A stretch of DNA of 64,000 bases from an uncultured Duncaniella sp. GTDB lineage: Bacteria > Bacteroidota > Bacteroidia > Bacteroidales > Muribaculaceae. Positions within the stretch are counted from its first letter, which is position 1; the number at the start of each line of letters is the position of its first letter. A program made the translations under genes and the position numbers. This document shows positions 6,809 to 15,288 of this stretch, one piece after another. Location: assembly GCA_910577255.1 (NCBI GenBank), contig CAJTMH010000008.1, positions 1-64,000 of the forward strand, given 5' to 3'. The notes beneath the pieces are model-generated. The model was given only the letters and a program-made list of their open reading frames with translations. It ran no database searches and was not told the DNA's origin.

Positions 6809-8212
6809 ATGAAAGAGTTAAAACATAACCTCCGAGTAGAGCCATACGAGTACCAACGTGAGGGTATTCTGTTCGGCCTCGAACGTCACCGCCTGTTAAT
6901 TGGTGACGAGCCGGGGCTTGGTAAGACGTTGCAGTCTATCGGCATTGTCGATACTGCCTCAGCTTACCCCTGTTTGGTAATCTGCCCCTCCTCGCTGAAA
7001 ATAAATTGGCAGCGTGAGTTTGAGAAGTTCACCGACAAAAAGGCTCTTGTGCTTGACAATGCCACTCGCACATCGTGGCCGTATCTCCTCGGCATGGGTA
7101 TGTTCCATGTTGCTATTGTCAATTATGAGAGTCTGAAAAAGTTCTTTGTGTGGGACATCAAGGGCGGCAAGACATTCACGCTCAAAGATGTTGTATTCAA
7201 CCGCGACATCAACATCTTCAAGTCCGTTATCATGGACGAGTCGCACCGGCTCAAAGACCCCACGGCACAGCAAACAATGTTCACTCGTGGCATTGTCGAG
7301 GGTAAGGAGTGGCGCATATTGCTCTCCGGCACCCCGGTTGTCAATCACGCGCAAGACCTCGTTGCACAACTCGCCATCATGGGGCGACTGCTCTCTGACT
7401 TCGGTAGCCGTGGCAAATTCCTTGCCGACTACGGAGAGAATGAAAATCTATCCGAGTTGTCCGACAAACTGTATGATACCTGTATGATACGGCGAGAGAA
7501 AGCAAAGGTGCTGACGCAGCTCCCCGACAAAACGCGAACCGACCTCTACGTTGAAATATCCAACCGCGATGAATACGACCTCGCTGCCGCCGACCTCGCC
7601 GCCTATCTGCGCGAATACACCAAGTGTACCGACCGCGACATCCGGCGCAAAATGCGCATGGAGGCTCTGGTAAAGTTCATGACCCTGCGCTCCCTCGCTT
7701 CCAAAGGTAAGGTAAAACAGGCAACAGACTTTATACGCAATTTCCTTGCCAATGGCAAGCCTTTGATTGTGTTCTGCTCACTCAAAGAGATTGTCAAGGC
7801 TTTGCAAAAGCAATTCCCCGATGCCGTCCGTGTCACCGGCGATGATAGCCTTGCCGAGAAACAGGCTGCTGTCGATGCGTTTCAGTCCGGCGAAGCTCAG
7901 TTGATAATCTGCTCCATCAAAGCTGCCGGTGTCGGTCTGACACTCACAGCGTCCTCTAATGTGGCCTTTGTGGAATTTCCGTGGACGTATGCCGATTGCT
8001 GTCAGTGCGAAGACCGCGCCCACCGCATCAGCCAAAAGAATAACGTGAACTGCTATTACCTCATCGGGCGCAGTACCATTGACCCGGTTCTCTACAATAT
8101 CATTCATAAAAAGCGGAGCATCGCCAATCAGATAATGGCATCCGATGATGATATACCGACCGACAAGATGTATTTCGATGAACTTGTAAAATCTTTCCTC
8201 GACTATGGTTGA
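6809..8212 (+). CDS. SNF2-family DNA helicase/translocase
   Basis: This 467-residue protein is a compact SNF2/SMARCAL1-like ATPase. Motif I GDEPGLGKT lies at about residue 32, the DESH box (MDESHRL) at about 142, motif III LSGTPVVN at about 172, motif V KAAGVGLTL at about 368 and motif VI EDRAHRISQ at about 401. It has both RecA-like lobes and little else. Phage versions are usually near recombination genes and are thought to remodel forks or anneal strands. I chose the ATG at 6809, 8 bp after the previous stop; the longer frame (6770) would overlap that gene and adds no domain. A second, unrelated SNF2 module is inside the giant polyvalent protein. Confidence 0.88.
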   Translation: MKELKHNLRVEPYEYQREGILFGLERHRLLIGDEPGLGKTLQSIGIVDTASAYPCLVICPSSLKINWQREFEKFTDKKALVLDNATRTSWPYLLGMGMFHVAIVNYESLKKFFVWDIKGGKTFTLKDVVFNRDINIFKSVIMDESHRLKDPTAQQTMFTRGIVEGKEWRILLSGTPVVNHAQDLVAQLAIMGRLLSDFGSRGKFLADYGENENLSELSDKLYDTCMIRREKAKVLTQLPDKTRTDLYVEISNRDEYDLAAADLAAYLREYTKCTDRDIRRKMRMEALVKFMTLRSLASKGKVKQATDFIRNFLANGKPLIVFCSLKEIVKALQKQFPDAVRVTGDDSLAEKQAAVDAFQSGEAQLIICSIKAAGVGLTLTASSNVAFVEFPWTYADCCQCEDRAHRISQKNNVNCYYLIGRSTIDPVLYNIIHKKRSIANQIMASDDDIPTDKMYFDELVKSFLDYG

Positions 8213-8393
8213 AATCAGCAATTCAGATATTGAGCGCATAATGTCCTGCCTCGATATTGCCATAGAGCATTACAAGTCATTGAACGGTCTGCGCAACAGC
8301 ACCCACGCTTGGGCAATAGGCCAACTTAAAGATAAAATAAATCGAAAACTTAAAAAACAACATTCAAAATCGACTAATCATGACAAAGAATGA
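8205..8393 (+). CDS. hypothetical small helical protein
   Basis: This 62-residue, largely helical protein has a strongly basic tail (KINRKLKKQHSKS). It overlaps the helicase stop by 8 bp and the HU gene start by 14 bp, so it is embedded in a translationally coupled string. No family is recognised. The overlap at both ends and the basic tail make it a plausible, not certain, gene. Confidence 0.5.
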   Translation: MVEISNSDIERIMSCLDIAIEHYKSLNGLRNSTHAWAIGQLKDKINRKLKKQHSKSTNHDKE

Positions 8394-8661
8394 CATCGCA
8401 GTTGAACTCTGTAAGCGTATCCCTGACCTGCCGAAATCTACGGCTCTCCATGTCGTAGACGGTGTGACCGACATTCTCGCTGACGCTTTCGACCGTGGCG
8501 AAAACGTCTATCTCCGTGGCTTCGGTACGATGGAAGTCAAAACCACAAAGAAGAAAAAGGCGCGTAACATCAACGCTGGTACTACGGTTGTAGTTCCGGC
8601 ACAGCGCATTGTGAAATTCAAACTCAGTAATCAACTCAAAAATCGCATGAACAATGATTGA
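8380..8661 (+). CDS. HU/IHF-family nucleoid protein
   Basis: This 93-residue protein has the HU fold: two N-terminal helices (MTKNDIAVELCKRIP and a second helix around 25-38), the ENVYLRGFGTMEVK strand pair at about 45-58, a DNA-binding arm, and the closing VKFKLSNQLK helix. HU proteins bend DNA as dimers and assist replication initiation, recombination and packaging. The arm lacks the classic RNPxT motif and instead has KKKKARNINAGTTVVVPA, a feature of divergent Bacteroidota HU-like proteins. It overlaps the next gene by 8 bp. Confidence 0.88.
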   Translation: MTKNDIAVELCKRIPDLPKSTALHVVDGVTDILADAFDRGENVYLRGFGTMEVKTTKKKKARNINAGTTVVVPAQRIVKFKLSNQLKNRMNND

Positions 8662-9568
8662 CTCAAGAAAAACGGAAATCCGCTATATAACGGATGACCC
8701 CAAAAAGATGCTCGGTAAATGGGTCGCTCGTCGCGCCCTAAAAACGTGGACCGAGGACTTCGTAGATGAGAGTAGCGGCAAAGTTGTATCCATAGAACGG
8801 AACGAAATTCTGCTTGAACGTGGCACCTATATCAGCCAAGACGTTCTCTGTACAATCAATTTCATGATACAAGAGGGTTCTCTTAAAGAAGTAGAGGTTT
8901 CTAATCAGAACCGGCAGGGTATGTTACTTGAGAACCGTTCACTGTTACCATTCAAAGCTGTGGCTAAGATTGACGGAAAACGCAAGTCATTCCTTCTATA
9001 TGCTAATTCTATTGCCAATGCATTGGTGATTATGGTGGACTTCATAGAGCTAAACTATAAAGGCGGTTTTGAAATTTCGGATATCAAAGAAATGGATTAT
9101 TGTGTGGTTATTATAGACCGCCTTAAATCCGCTGAAGCTCGTAGATACGAAATTGATGCTGCATATCTGAAAGGTGATATTTCAATGGAAGATTTTGTTG
9201 AGGCAACCTGCGACAATATTTCTAAAGGAAATCCCGATGATGAGCAGCAGGACGATGATAAAAAGGAAACAAAGAAATTCTATCAGATTGGTGCTCATGT
9301 TATCCTCCATGATGACAAAGAAGGCGACATAGAAGAAGACCACACATTCATCGTTCAGACAGTTTCCGCTGTCCGTGCTAATATGCTTATCGAAAAATGG
9401 CTTCGCGACAAGCAGGAGGAGCGTTTCATGGAGTCCTTGAAACACCCAGAACGGACTTTTGTTAAGTATAAGATAAACTCATTTATTGAAGAGTCAAAGA
9501 TAATCCCTATCGGCTGTTTTATCCCTGTTGACTTTTCAAAAGTTTACAATGACAGCTATGACGATTGA
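8654..9568 (+). CDS. conserved Bacteroidales-phage protein of unknown function
   Basis: This 304-residue protein begins with a segment I recognise as recurring in Bacteroidales phages: GKWVARRALKTWTEDFVDE, then VSIERNEILLERGTYI, then KEVEVSNQNR. The pattern faintly recalls beta-hairpin segments of RNA polymerase large subunits, but I would not assign it. A charged linker at about 195-212 (DDEQQDDDKKETKK) separates a C-terminal domain of about 90 residues with alternating strands and helices. Its place among replication and recombination genes suggests DNA metabolism or transcription control. No catalytic motif is evident. Confidence 0.6.
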   Translation: MIDSRKTEIRYITDDPKKMLGKWVARRALKTWTEDFVDESSGKVVSIERNEILLERGTYISQDVLCTINFMIQEGSLKEVEVSNQNRQGMLLENRSLLPFKAVAKIDGKRKSFLLYANSIANALVIMVDFIELNYKGGFEISDIKEMDYCVVIIDRLKSAEARRYEIDAAYLKGDISMEDFVEATCDNISKGNPDDEQQDDDKKETKKFYQIGAHVILHDDKEGDIEEDHTFIVQTVSAVRANMLIEKWLRDKQEERFMESLKHPERTFVKYKINSFIEESKIIPIGCFIPVDFSKVYNDSYDD

Positions 9569-9926
9569 CGAATTTAAGGCATTGCGCGTTGCACCGGCCA
9601 CAAAAAAACGCAACAAGTATGGTGCAAAGAAGTCCGGCGGCTACGACTCCAAAAAGGAACATAGCAGAGCCAACGAACTGAAGCTGATGCAACGCGCCGG
9701 CCTTATCTCTAATCTCCGTGAGCAAGTAAAGTATGTGCTTATCCCTGCGCAACGCGACACCGCCGGCAACCTCTTGGAAAGGGAGTGTTCCTACTATGCC
9801 GATTTTGTCTACAACACAGACGGCAAGACCGTTGTCGAGGACACAAAGGGAGTCCGCACAAAAGAGTATAAAATCAAACGAAAATTGATGCTCTATGTCC
9901 ACGGAATATCAATCGTAGAAATTTAA
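9558..9926 (+). CDS. DUF1064-family phage nuclease
   Basis: This 122-residue protein matches the DUF1064 pattern of PD-(D/E)XK-like phage nucleases. It has a basic NKYGAKKS segment, KEHSRANELKLMQRAG at about 38-55, then the core CSYYADFVYNTDGKTVVEDTKG at about 78-100, with ADF and EDTK as likely metal-binding residues, and a C-terminal KIKRKLM helix. Members are often proposed to act as endonucleases on branched DNA. I chose the ATG at 9558 because the family starts with MTIDEF-like residues; the ATG at 9549 is also possible. It overlaps the previous gene by 11 bp. Confidence 0.8.
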   Translation: MTIDEFKALRVAPATKKRNKYGAKKSGGYDSKKEHSRANELKLMQRAGLISNLREQVKYVLIPAQRDTAGNLLERECSYYADFVYNTDGKTVVEDTKGVRTKEYKIKRKLMLYVHGISIVEI

Positions 9927-9937
9927 TCAATACGGCT

Positions 9938-10744
9938 ATGGCACGAATAGCAAAATCGGGGCTTGAGTATTTCCCCTTTGATATAGACTTCTTTCAAGAC
10001 ATACGCATTCGCAAGTTAATCAAGCGTCAAGGTGGTAAAGCTGTCACAGTATATGCTCTCCTGCTCTGTCTTATCTACAAGAATGGGTACTTCATGCAGT
10101 GGGACGATGAGTTGCCTTTCATTGGCTCGGAAATGTCGGGCTTTGAGGAGGCTTATGTATTGGAGGTTATTAAAACCTGCCTGACGTTGGGGTTATTCGA
10201 TAAAAATATGTATGACACGGAACAGGTCTTAACATCTAAGGGTATTCAAGTGCGCTATTGCAATATTCAGCGCCTCAACAAACGTATGAGCCGGATTGAT
10301 AAATACTCTTTGTTGGACGAGCCTCAGCAAAGGACTACAGCAAGCAAACCTAAAACGAAACAGCCAAAAGCGGCGAAGCCGGTCACACCACAGGCACCTG
10401 CGCAGGTTACACCCGTGCCTCCGGCTCCGACCAAAACCAATAATACGGAGTGGCTTCATGAGTTTTTTGCCAATGGGCAGAGTGAAAACTTACAAATGCT
10501 TTGCAAGAACTTCGGATTAGGTTATGGCGAGATAGGTATATTGCGCTCATTGGCAGAGGCTGTCGTAGCTGAATGGGAGCTGTCAAAAACTCAACATAGA
10601 GATTACAGCGATTGGTCGCGTCACCTTATATCGGCCATGAGGATTAAAAACCGCGACACAGCATCAAATACAAATAACCAACCCTCAACACCTGCTCCGA
10701 CTGATTACACATTTGGCGGTGGGTTTGGAGGCCAAGACGTTTGA
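9938..10744 (+). CDS. Lin1244/DUF4373-type phage replication protein
   Basis: This 268-residue protein has at residues 8-100 the Lin1244/Lin1753 (DUF4373) pattern: FPFDIDFFQDIRIRKLIKRQGGKAVTVYALLL, then YVLEVIKTCLTLGLFDK. This winged-helix domain is typical of phage replication initiators related to DnaD. A Pro/Thr/Ala/Lys-rich linker follows at about 130-165, and then a helical domain (WLHEFFANGQ ... WSRHLISAMRIK) that probably contacts DNA or the helicase loader. The next gene encodes a DnaC-like ATPase and starts 2 bp downstream, so the pair probably loads the host replicative helicase at the phage origin. Confidence 0.8.
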   Translation: MARIAKSGLEYFPFDIDFFQDIRIRKLIKRQGGKAVTVYALLLCLIYKNGYFMQWDDELPFIGSEMSGFEEAYVLEVIKTCLTLGLFDKNMYDTEQVLTSKGIQVRYCNIQRLNKRMSRIDKYSLLDEPQQRTTASKPKTKQPKAAKPVTPQAPAQVTPVPPAPTKTNNTEWLHEFFANGQSENLQMLCKNFGLGYGEIGILRSLAEAVVAEWELSKTQHRDYSDWSRHLISAMRIKNRDTASNTNNQPSTPAPTDYTFGGGFGGQDV

Positions 10745-10746
10745 TT

Positions 10747-11640
10747 ATGTTACAGAAGATTGGAGATAGTTTGCCGGATTGGATAACGCAACAAAACGCA
10801 TATCGTCAAGAACGAGAGGAGCGTGAGTTGCAAGCCAAGATGGAGCAAGACCACGCCCGCCGCATGGCCGCTGAGCCTAAAACCGAGGAGGAGCGCCAAC
10901 GCGCCGAACTCGCACGGATTGGTGTGTCGGCTGTTGATAACGTGATTAGACGTGTCATGAATGATGTGCGAAAAGCAGAACAGAAACGGCAGCTTCTTGA
11001 AATCCCGGAGGTGTATAAAGCCCACTCTCGTCTGCTTTTGCAGATAGCAAACAAGGTTCTTGCTTACCAACATCGTGAGTTTGTGATTGATGATAACAAC
11101 CGTGACGTACTGCGCTTTCTCCTGCTGTATTTCAACAATTGTCCTTTGGCTGAGGAGGTCTTTCCGGGTCGTGGGTACAAGTTGCACAAACACATTATGC
11201 TTCACGGCAATGTCGGCACCGGCAAAACCCTGTTGATGGAGATATTCTCTGAATACCTGCGCTACACCGAAAACCCGAACTTCTTCCACAACCTGTCGGT
11301 CACGCAAATGATAAACTACTATACTTTGCACAACAACCTCGACCAATACACATTCAATGAGGAGGAAAACAAGGGCTTCCAATGTAAGCCGGTTAATATC
11401 TGCCTCAACGACATCGGGGTTCAGACTACCACCTTTTACGGCATGGATACAAAGGTGCTGACCGATGAATTTCTCCATGCACGAAATGAAATTTGGTCGC
11501 AGTTCCACCTCAAGGCACACGTCACTACCAATCTTTCTATTGAGCAGCTCAAAGAAAAGTATAAGGACGGCTTCGGGCGACTGATTGACCGCTTCAAAAC
11601 ATACAACGTAATACCCATCGGTGGCAAAAGCCGAAGATAA
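10747..11640 (+). CDS. DnaC-like helicase-loader ATPase
   Basis: This 297-residue AAA+ protein has a charged N-terminal coiled coil at about 15-60, a linker helix, and an ATPase domain with Walker A HGNVGTGKTLL at about 155-165, a Walker B-like ICLNDIGVQ at about 218-226 and a sensor segment with HVTTNLSIEQL at about 259. It resembles phage DnaC/DnaI-like loaders that place DnaB on single-stranded DNA. It follows the DUF4373 protein, supporting a replication-initiation role. ATG at 10747 is used; a TTG at 10741 is unlikely. Confidence 0.82.
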   Translation: MLQKIGDSLPDWITQQNAYRQEREERELQAKMEQDHARRMAAEPKTEEERQRAELARIGVSAVDNVIRRVMNDVRKAEQKRQLLEIPEVYKAHSRLLLQIANKVLAYQHREFVIDDNNRDVLRFLLLYFNNCPLAEEVFPGRGYKLHKHIMLHGNVGTGKTLLMEIFSEYLRYTENPNFFHNLSVTQMINYYTLHNNLDQYTFNEEENKGFQCKPVNICLNDIGVQTTTFYGMDTKVLTDEFLHARNEIWSQFHLKAHVTTNLSIEQLKEKYKDGFGRLIDRFKTYNVIPIGGKSRR

Positions 11641-11654
11641 AATAATAGTAAAAT

Positions 11655-11912
11655 ATGAATGACGAAACTCTGAACACCGCTATCGACATCAAAAAGCAGA
11701 TAGCGTATGTAGAAAAAATCTTAGCAAATATTGAGAGAGGCAAATTTGTCGAAATCATGTTTGCCAATGCCGGATGTTGCTGCGCATCCTCATGCTGTGA
11801 ACTACTCACTGACGAGGAAGTAGACAGGTATAGAAAGGATATTGCAGAAGCTGTCCGCATCAAGGCACAGGCTCGGCTCGAAGCTCTCCAAACTGAATAC
11901 AACAACCTCTAA
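11655..11912 (+). CDS. small cysteine-rich helical protein
   Basis: This 85-residue protein is almost entirely helical and Lys/Glu-rich, interrupted at about 35-50 by a remarkable cluster of five cysteines (NAGCCCASSCCELL). The cluster could bind zinc or be redox active. No family is recognised. It lies in the replication block, 14 bp after the helicase loader. Confidence 0.55.
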   Translation: MNDETLNTAIDIKKQIAYVEKILANIERGKFVEIMFANAGCCCASSCCELLTDEEVDRYRKDIAEAVRIKAQARLEALQTEYNNL

Positions 11913-11925
11913 AATAATATCAACA

Positions 11926-12273
11926 ATGACAGCAATTATAACTATCGCCATCATATTGGCACTCTTTCTCGGTGTGGCTATTGTAATAGCCATGCGCAAA
12001 CACTATGCCGCAGAACGTCTGCGCTTAAAGGTCAAGAGCCTCAACGCAAAAATACAGGGCTATCGTGGCTCAGCTAACGATTGCTTTGCACTATACAGCG
12101 TTAAGCGCATCGACAATGTAGAATGTAAGTATCATGGCTATTGGGCTGTGTGTCGCTCCTCTATCTGCGAGGGTGGCCTTTATCAAACCTGCATCAAGGT
12201 GTTCACTGATGAAGATGATGACTTCAATAAACGTGAGGCCGAGGAGCTGAGTGAAATGCTTAACTCAAAATAA
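11926..12273 (+). CDS. small protein with N-terminal membrane anchor
   Basis: This 115-residue protein begins at the ATG at 11926, 13 bp after the previous gene. Residues 2-21 form one hydrophobic helix (AIITIAIILALFLGVAIVIA), followed by a basic stretch (MRKHYAAERLRLKVK), so the rest is probably cytoplasmic. The soluble part has three cysteines and an acidic helix near the end (DEDDDFNKREAEELSEML). Similar single-anchor proteins occur in phage early regions without known roles. Confidence 0.55.
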   Translation: MTAIITIAIILALFLGVAIVIAMRKHYAAERLRLKVKSLNAKIQGYRGSANDCFALYSVKRIDNVECKYHGYWAVCRSSICEGGLYQTCIKVFTDEDDDFNKREAEELSEMLNSK

Positions 12274-12280
12274 ATACGGC

Positions 12281-12523
12281 ATGGACAGCAAAATGACTCC
12301 CGAATACAAGGTTATCAGTGAACAGGTTGAGAAAATTATAAAAGGGTCTAATCTTCCCGAAGTGCAGAAATATTCGCTGTTGGCCGGTTGCATGACTAAG
12401 GTCGCCCATGAATATAACGGTACTAATTTCGAGGCTATAAAAGTAAAGCTCGCTCTCGTTAGCAAGACTATGTTGAACGCGGTGGAGAAAGCAGAACAAA
12501 TCTTCGGTAAATTCAAAAAATAA
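12281..12523 (+). CDS. hypothetical small helical protein
   Basis: This 80-residue protein appears all-helical and basic at the end (FGKFKK), with no recognised motif. The chosen ATG at 12281 follows the previous stop by 7 bp; the same frame is open upstream but would overlap the neighbouring gene. It precedes a methyltransferase gene by 4 bp. Confidence 0.5.
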   Translation: MDSKMTPEYKVISEQVEKIIKGSNLPEVQKYSLLAGCMTKVAHEYNGTNFEAIKVKLALVSKTMLNAVEKAEQIFGKFKK

Positions 12524-12527
12524 CATT

Positions 12528-13076
12528 ATGCAAAAGAAAAAATGTGAAATGAGTGTGCATAAACCAATCCTTGACGCTTGCTGTGGTGGCAAGATGTTCT
12601 ACTTCGACAAGAACGACCCTCATGTTCTGTTCCAAGACATTCGCGAGGTTAAAACAACCCTTTGCGATGGACGGAAGTTTGAAGTCAAACCCGATGTGCA
12701 AGCCGACTTCACGAGTATGCCATATCCCGACAATCATTTCAGAATGGTAGTATTTGACCCTCCGCATCTATTACGGAATGTCGGTAAGTCCAAAATGGCA
12801 GATATGTACGGAAGCCTCAATGAGAAAGCTCAGCCAACAGGTTATCAGCATATCAAGTATGGCGCACTTTATTCTGATTGGCGAGATATGTTAAGAAGAG
12901 GCTTTGCAGAATGTTTCCGAGTGCTTATGCCCGGAGGTTTCCTAATCTTCAAATGGAATGAAACCGATATTAGGGTGTCCGAAGTTTTGAAACTTACCGA
13001 CCAAAAGCCAATCTTCGGGCATATATCCGGCAAACGAGCAAACACCCATTGGATTTGCTTTATGAAAGGGATATAA
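12528..13076 (+). CDS. SAM-dependent methyltransferase, probably DNA-directed
   Basis: This 182-residue Rossmann-type methyltransferase has a glycine motif I variant (PILDACCGGKMFYF, about 13-26), an acidic segment after strand 2 (FQDIRE, about 35) and the catalytic-type motif FDPPHLL at about 75. A C-terminal strand set with MPGGFLIFKWNE lies at about 137. DPPH in place of (D/N)PP(Y/F) suggests an N6-adenine or N4-cytosine enzyme, or a close relative that acts on another base. It is unusually short, with no target-recognition domain. It is followed after 2 bp by a cytosine-5 methyltransferase, so the pair probably masks phage DNA from restriction. Confidence 0.7.
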   Translation: MQKKKCEMSVHKPILDACCGGKMFYFDKNDPHVLFQDIREVKTTLCDGRKFEVKPDVQADFTSMPYPDNHFRMVVFDPPHLLRNVGKSKMADMYGSLNEKAQPTGYQHIKYGALYSDWRDMLRRGFAECFRVLMPGGFLIFKWNETDIRVSEVLKLTDQKPIFGHISGKRANTHWICFMKGI

Positions 13077-13078
13077 CG

Positions 13079-14674
13079 ATGAAGCAACTATTATACATCG
13101 ACCTATTCTGCGGTGCCGGCGGTACATCTACAGGTGTCAATAGCGCACGACTGCATGATGAGCCGTGTGCAGATGTAATCGCTTGTGTCAATCATGATGC
13201 AAAGGCGATAGCCTCTCATGCATCAAATCACCCGGAGGCTCTTCACTTCACGGAGGACATAAGAACACTTGAACTTTCCCCGTTGGTTGAGCATCTGAAA
13301 AGATGCAGAGAACAGAACCCCGATGCGCTGATAGTCCTTTGGGCATCGCTCGAATGCACGAATTTCAGCAAGGCAAAGGGTGGTCAGCCACGTGATGCGG
13401 ACAGCCGGACACTCGCAGAACATCTTTTCCGCTATATTGAAGCGATAGAGCCGGACTACATTCAGATTGAGAACGTGGAAGAGTTTATGAGCTGGGGCGA
13501 CATGGACGAGAACGGAAAGCCTATCTCAATGGATAAGGGGAAGAGTTATACCCGTTGGGTACGCAATGTAAAGCGTTACGGGTACAAGTTCGACCACCGT
13601 ATTTTGAACGCTGCCGACTATGGGGCATACACAAGCCGCAAACGCTTTTTTGGCATCTTCGCAAAGAACGGATTGCCTATTGTGTTCCCTGCTCCTACGC
13701 ACTGCAAGGATGGCTCAACTACGCTATTCGGGAACTTGAAGAAGTGGAAGCCCGTAAAGGAGGTGCTGGACTTCGAGGACGAGGGAAATACCATTTTCCG
13801 TGAGAAGCCTCTTTCGGAAAAGACTTTGGAGCGAATTTACGCAGGTCTGATTAAGTTTGTCGCTGGGGGCAAGGATGCTTTCCTTGTCAAATACAACTCA
13901 ATGAGTCGGACGGGAAAATACAACGCACCTGGTATTGATGAGCCTTGCCCAACGGTAGCGACACAAAACAGGCTCGGAGTTGCACAGGTGTCTTTTCTGT
14001 CAAAACAATACAGCGGACATCCCGAAAGCAAGAACAGCTCCGTAAACGAGCCAGCAGGAACGATAACGACAATAGACCACCATGCGTTTATATCGGCATA
14101 CTACGGAAATGGGCATAACCATTCTGTTGAAAGCCCCTCTCCTACGGTAACAACGAAAGACCGCCTTGCGCTTATTCAGTCGGAGCAGTTCATTGATATG
14201 CAGTACGGGAACGGTACGGCAGCTTCCGTTGAAGTTCCGGCAAACACGCTAACTACTAATCCGAAATTCAACCTTGTAACAGTGAAACGGCACTACCTGA
14301 TGAACCCTCAATACAATAATGTCGGTGGCTCGGTTGAAAAGCCATGTTTCACCCTAATAGCAAGAATGGATAAAATGCCGCCTTATCTTGTCACAGCGGA
14401 AAAGGACGAGGTGTTTATTGAGGTCTATTCAACCGATAGCCCAATGACAGCTAAAATCAAGGAATTTATGGCTCTCTACGGCATTGTTGACATCAAGATG
14501 CGTATGCTGAAAATTCCCGAACTGAAAAAGATTATGGGCTTTCCCGAAGACTATGTGCTGGTCGGGACACAAGCAGACCAAAAGAAATTCATCGGCAATG
14601 CCGTTGAGGTTACAATCGCACGTGCATGGTGTGAGGCTCTATGCAGAGAAATAGAAAAACATCTTAAAAAGTAG
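13079..14674 (+). CDS. DNA (cytosine-5-)-methyltransferase
   Basis: This 531-residue protein has C5-methyltransferase motif I DLFCGAGGTSTG at residues 6-17, motif IV with the catalytic cysteine as SLECTNFSKAKGG at about 90, motif VI ENVEEF at about 131 and the closing motifs X/IX-like PEDYVLVGTQ and FIGNAVEV near 505. The residue before the catalytic cysteine is Glu in place of Pro. Between about residues 285 and 430 lie five degenerate repeats built on a PxxTxTT core (at about 287, 323, 351, 385 and 420), in the position of the target-recognition domain. No restriction endonuclease is adjacent, so it is an orphan enzyme, probably protecting phage DNA. Confidence 0.85.
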   Translation: MKQLLYIDLFCGAGGTSTGVNSARLHDEPCADVIACVNHDAKAIASHASNHPEALHFTEDIRTLELSPLVEHLKRCREQNPDALIVLWASLECTNFSKAKGGQPRDADSRTLAEHLFRYIEAIEPDYIQIENVEEFMSWGDMDENGKPISMDKGKSYTRWVRNVKRYGYKFDHRILNAADYGAYTSRKRFFGIFAKNGLPIVFPAPTHCKDGSTTLFGNLKKWKPVKEVLDFEDEGNTIFREKPLSEKTLERIYAGLIKFVAGGKDAFLVKYNSMSRTGKYNAPGIDEPCPTVATQNRLGVAQVSFLSKQYSGHPESKNSSVNEPAGTITTIDHHAFISAYYGNGHNHSVESPSPTVTTKDRLALIQSEQFIDMQYGNGTAASVEVPANTLTTNPKFNLVTVKRHYLMNPQYNNVGGSVEKPCFTLIARMDKMPPYLVTAEKDEVFIEVYSTDSPMTAKIKEFMALYGIVDIKMRMLKIPELKKIMGFPEDYVLVGTQADQKKFIGNAVEVTIARAWCEALCREIEKHLKK

Positions 14675-14680
14675 CATAAT

Positions 14681-14881
14681 ATGGACAAACGAGTATTCTT
14701 TGAAAAGGTAGCCCTCATGCGTGAGGCTCAAAAAGACTTTTTCCGAACACGGTCAAATGACGCTCTGCGCAAATCTAAGGCTCTTGAAGCCGAGATTGAC
14801 CACGAGATTGAGCGTGTGCGCGATATGGGTTACACTCAACAGAAACCCAAAGAGCGAAATCTATTCTCTCCCACAACTTAA
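14681..14881 (+). CDS. hypothetical small basic protein
   Basis: This 66-residue protein is helical and highly charged (VALMREAQKDFFRTRSND, then EAEIDHEIERVRDMG) and looks like a short coiled coil. It follows the cytosine methyltransferase by 6 bp. No family is recognised. Confidence 0.5.
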   Translation: MDKRVFFEKVALMREAQKDFFRTRSNDALRKSKALEAEIDHEIERVRDMGYTQQKPKERNLFSPTT

Positions 14882-14919
14882 AGTGGGCGTACCAATCATT
14901 AAAACTAATTTTGCCAATT

Positions 14920-15288
14920 ATGAAAAGTATATTGCCCAACTCACGCAAGCACGACATATCATTCCATGCCTCCGGCAAGATTGATATATCAGCACACATC
15001 GCCCGGAAGCTGTCACTCGCTCCCGGCGATGTTATAGACATCGTGCAGGAGTATGGCGAAATGTATCTATATGTCAAACTCCGCTCCGGCAACTATGTCG
15101 GCCGGCACGATGGACGAGTGTGGGCAACTGCTAACGGTAAGGGAACTTTCCGCACCTGCTCAAAAGCTTTGGCTACTGCTATGCTTGTGGCCGCAGGTGT
15201 TAATGGCAGACTGCGCTGTCCTTGCGGAACGGAGATTGAACGCGACAACACCAAGTACATAACAATCATATACCGTTGCTCATTATGA
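14920..15288 (+). CDS. small protein with an AbrB/SpoVT-like N-terminal pattern
   Basis: This 122-residue protein begins with a pattern recalling a swapped-hairpin AbrB/SpoVT domain (SGKIDISAHIARKLSLAPGD, then VIDIVQE and MYLYVKL, residues about 15-50). The C-terminal half carries four cysteines, including CPCG, perhaps a zinc site. It could be a small DNA-binding protein acting at the early/late boundary, since the next gene (overlap ATGA) is structural. That role is inference; similar proteins in Bacteroidales phages are annotated as hypothetical. Confidence 0.55.
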   Translation: MKSILPNSRKHDISFHASGKIDISAHIARKLSLAPGDVIDIVQEYGEMYLYVKLRSGNYVGRHDGRVWATANGKGTFRTCSKALATAMLVAAGVNGRLRCPCGTEIERDNTKYITIIYRCSL

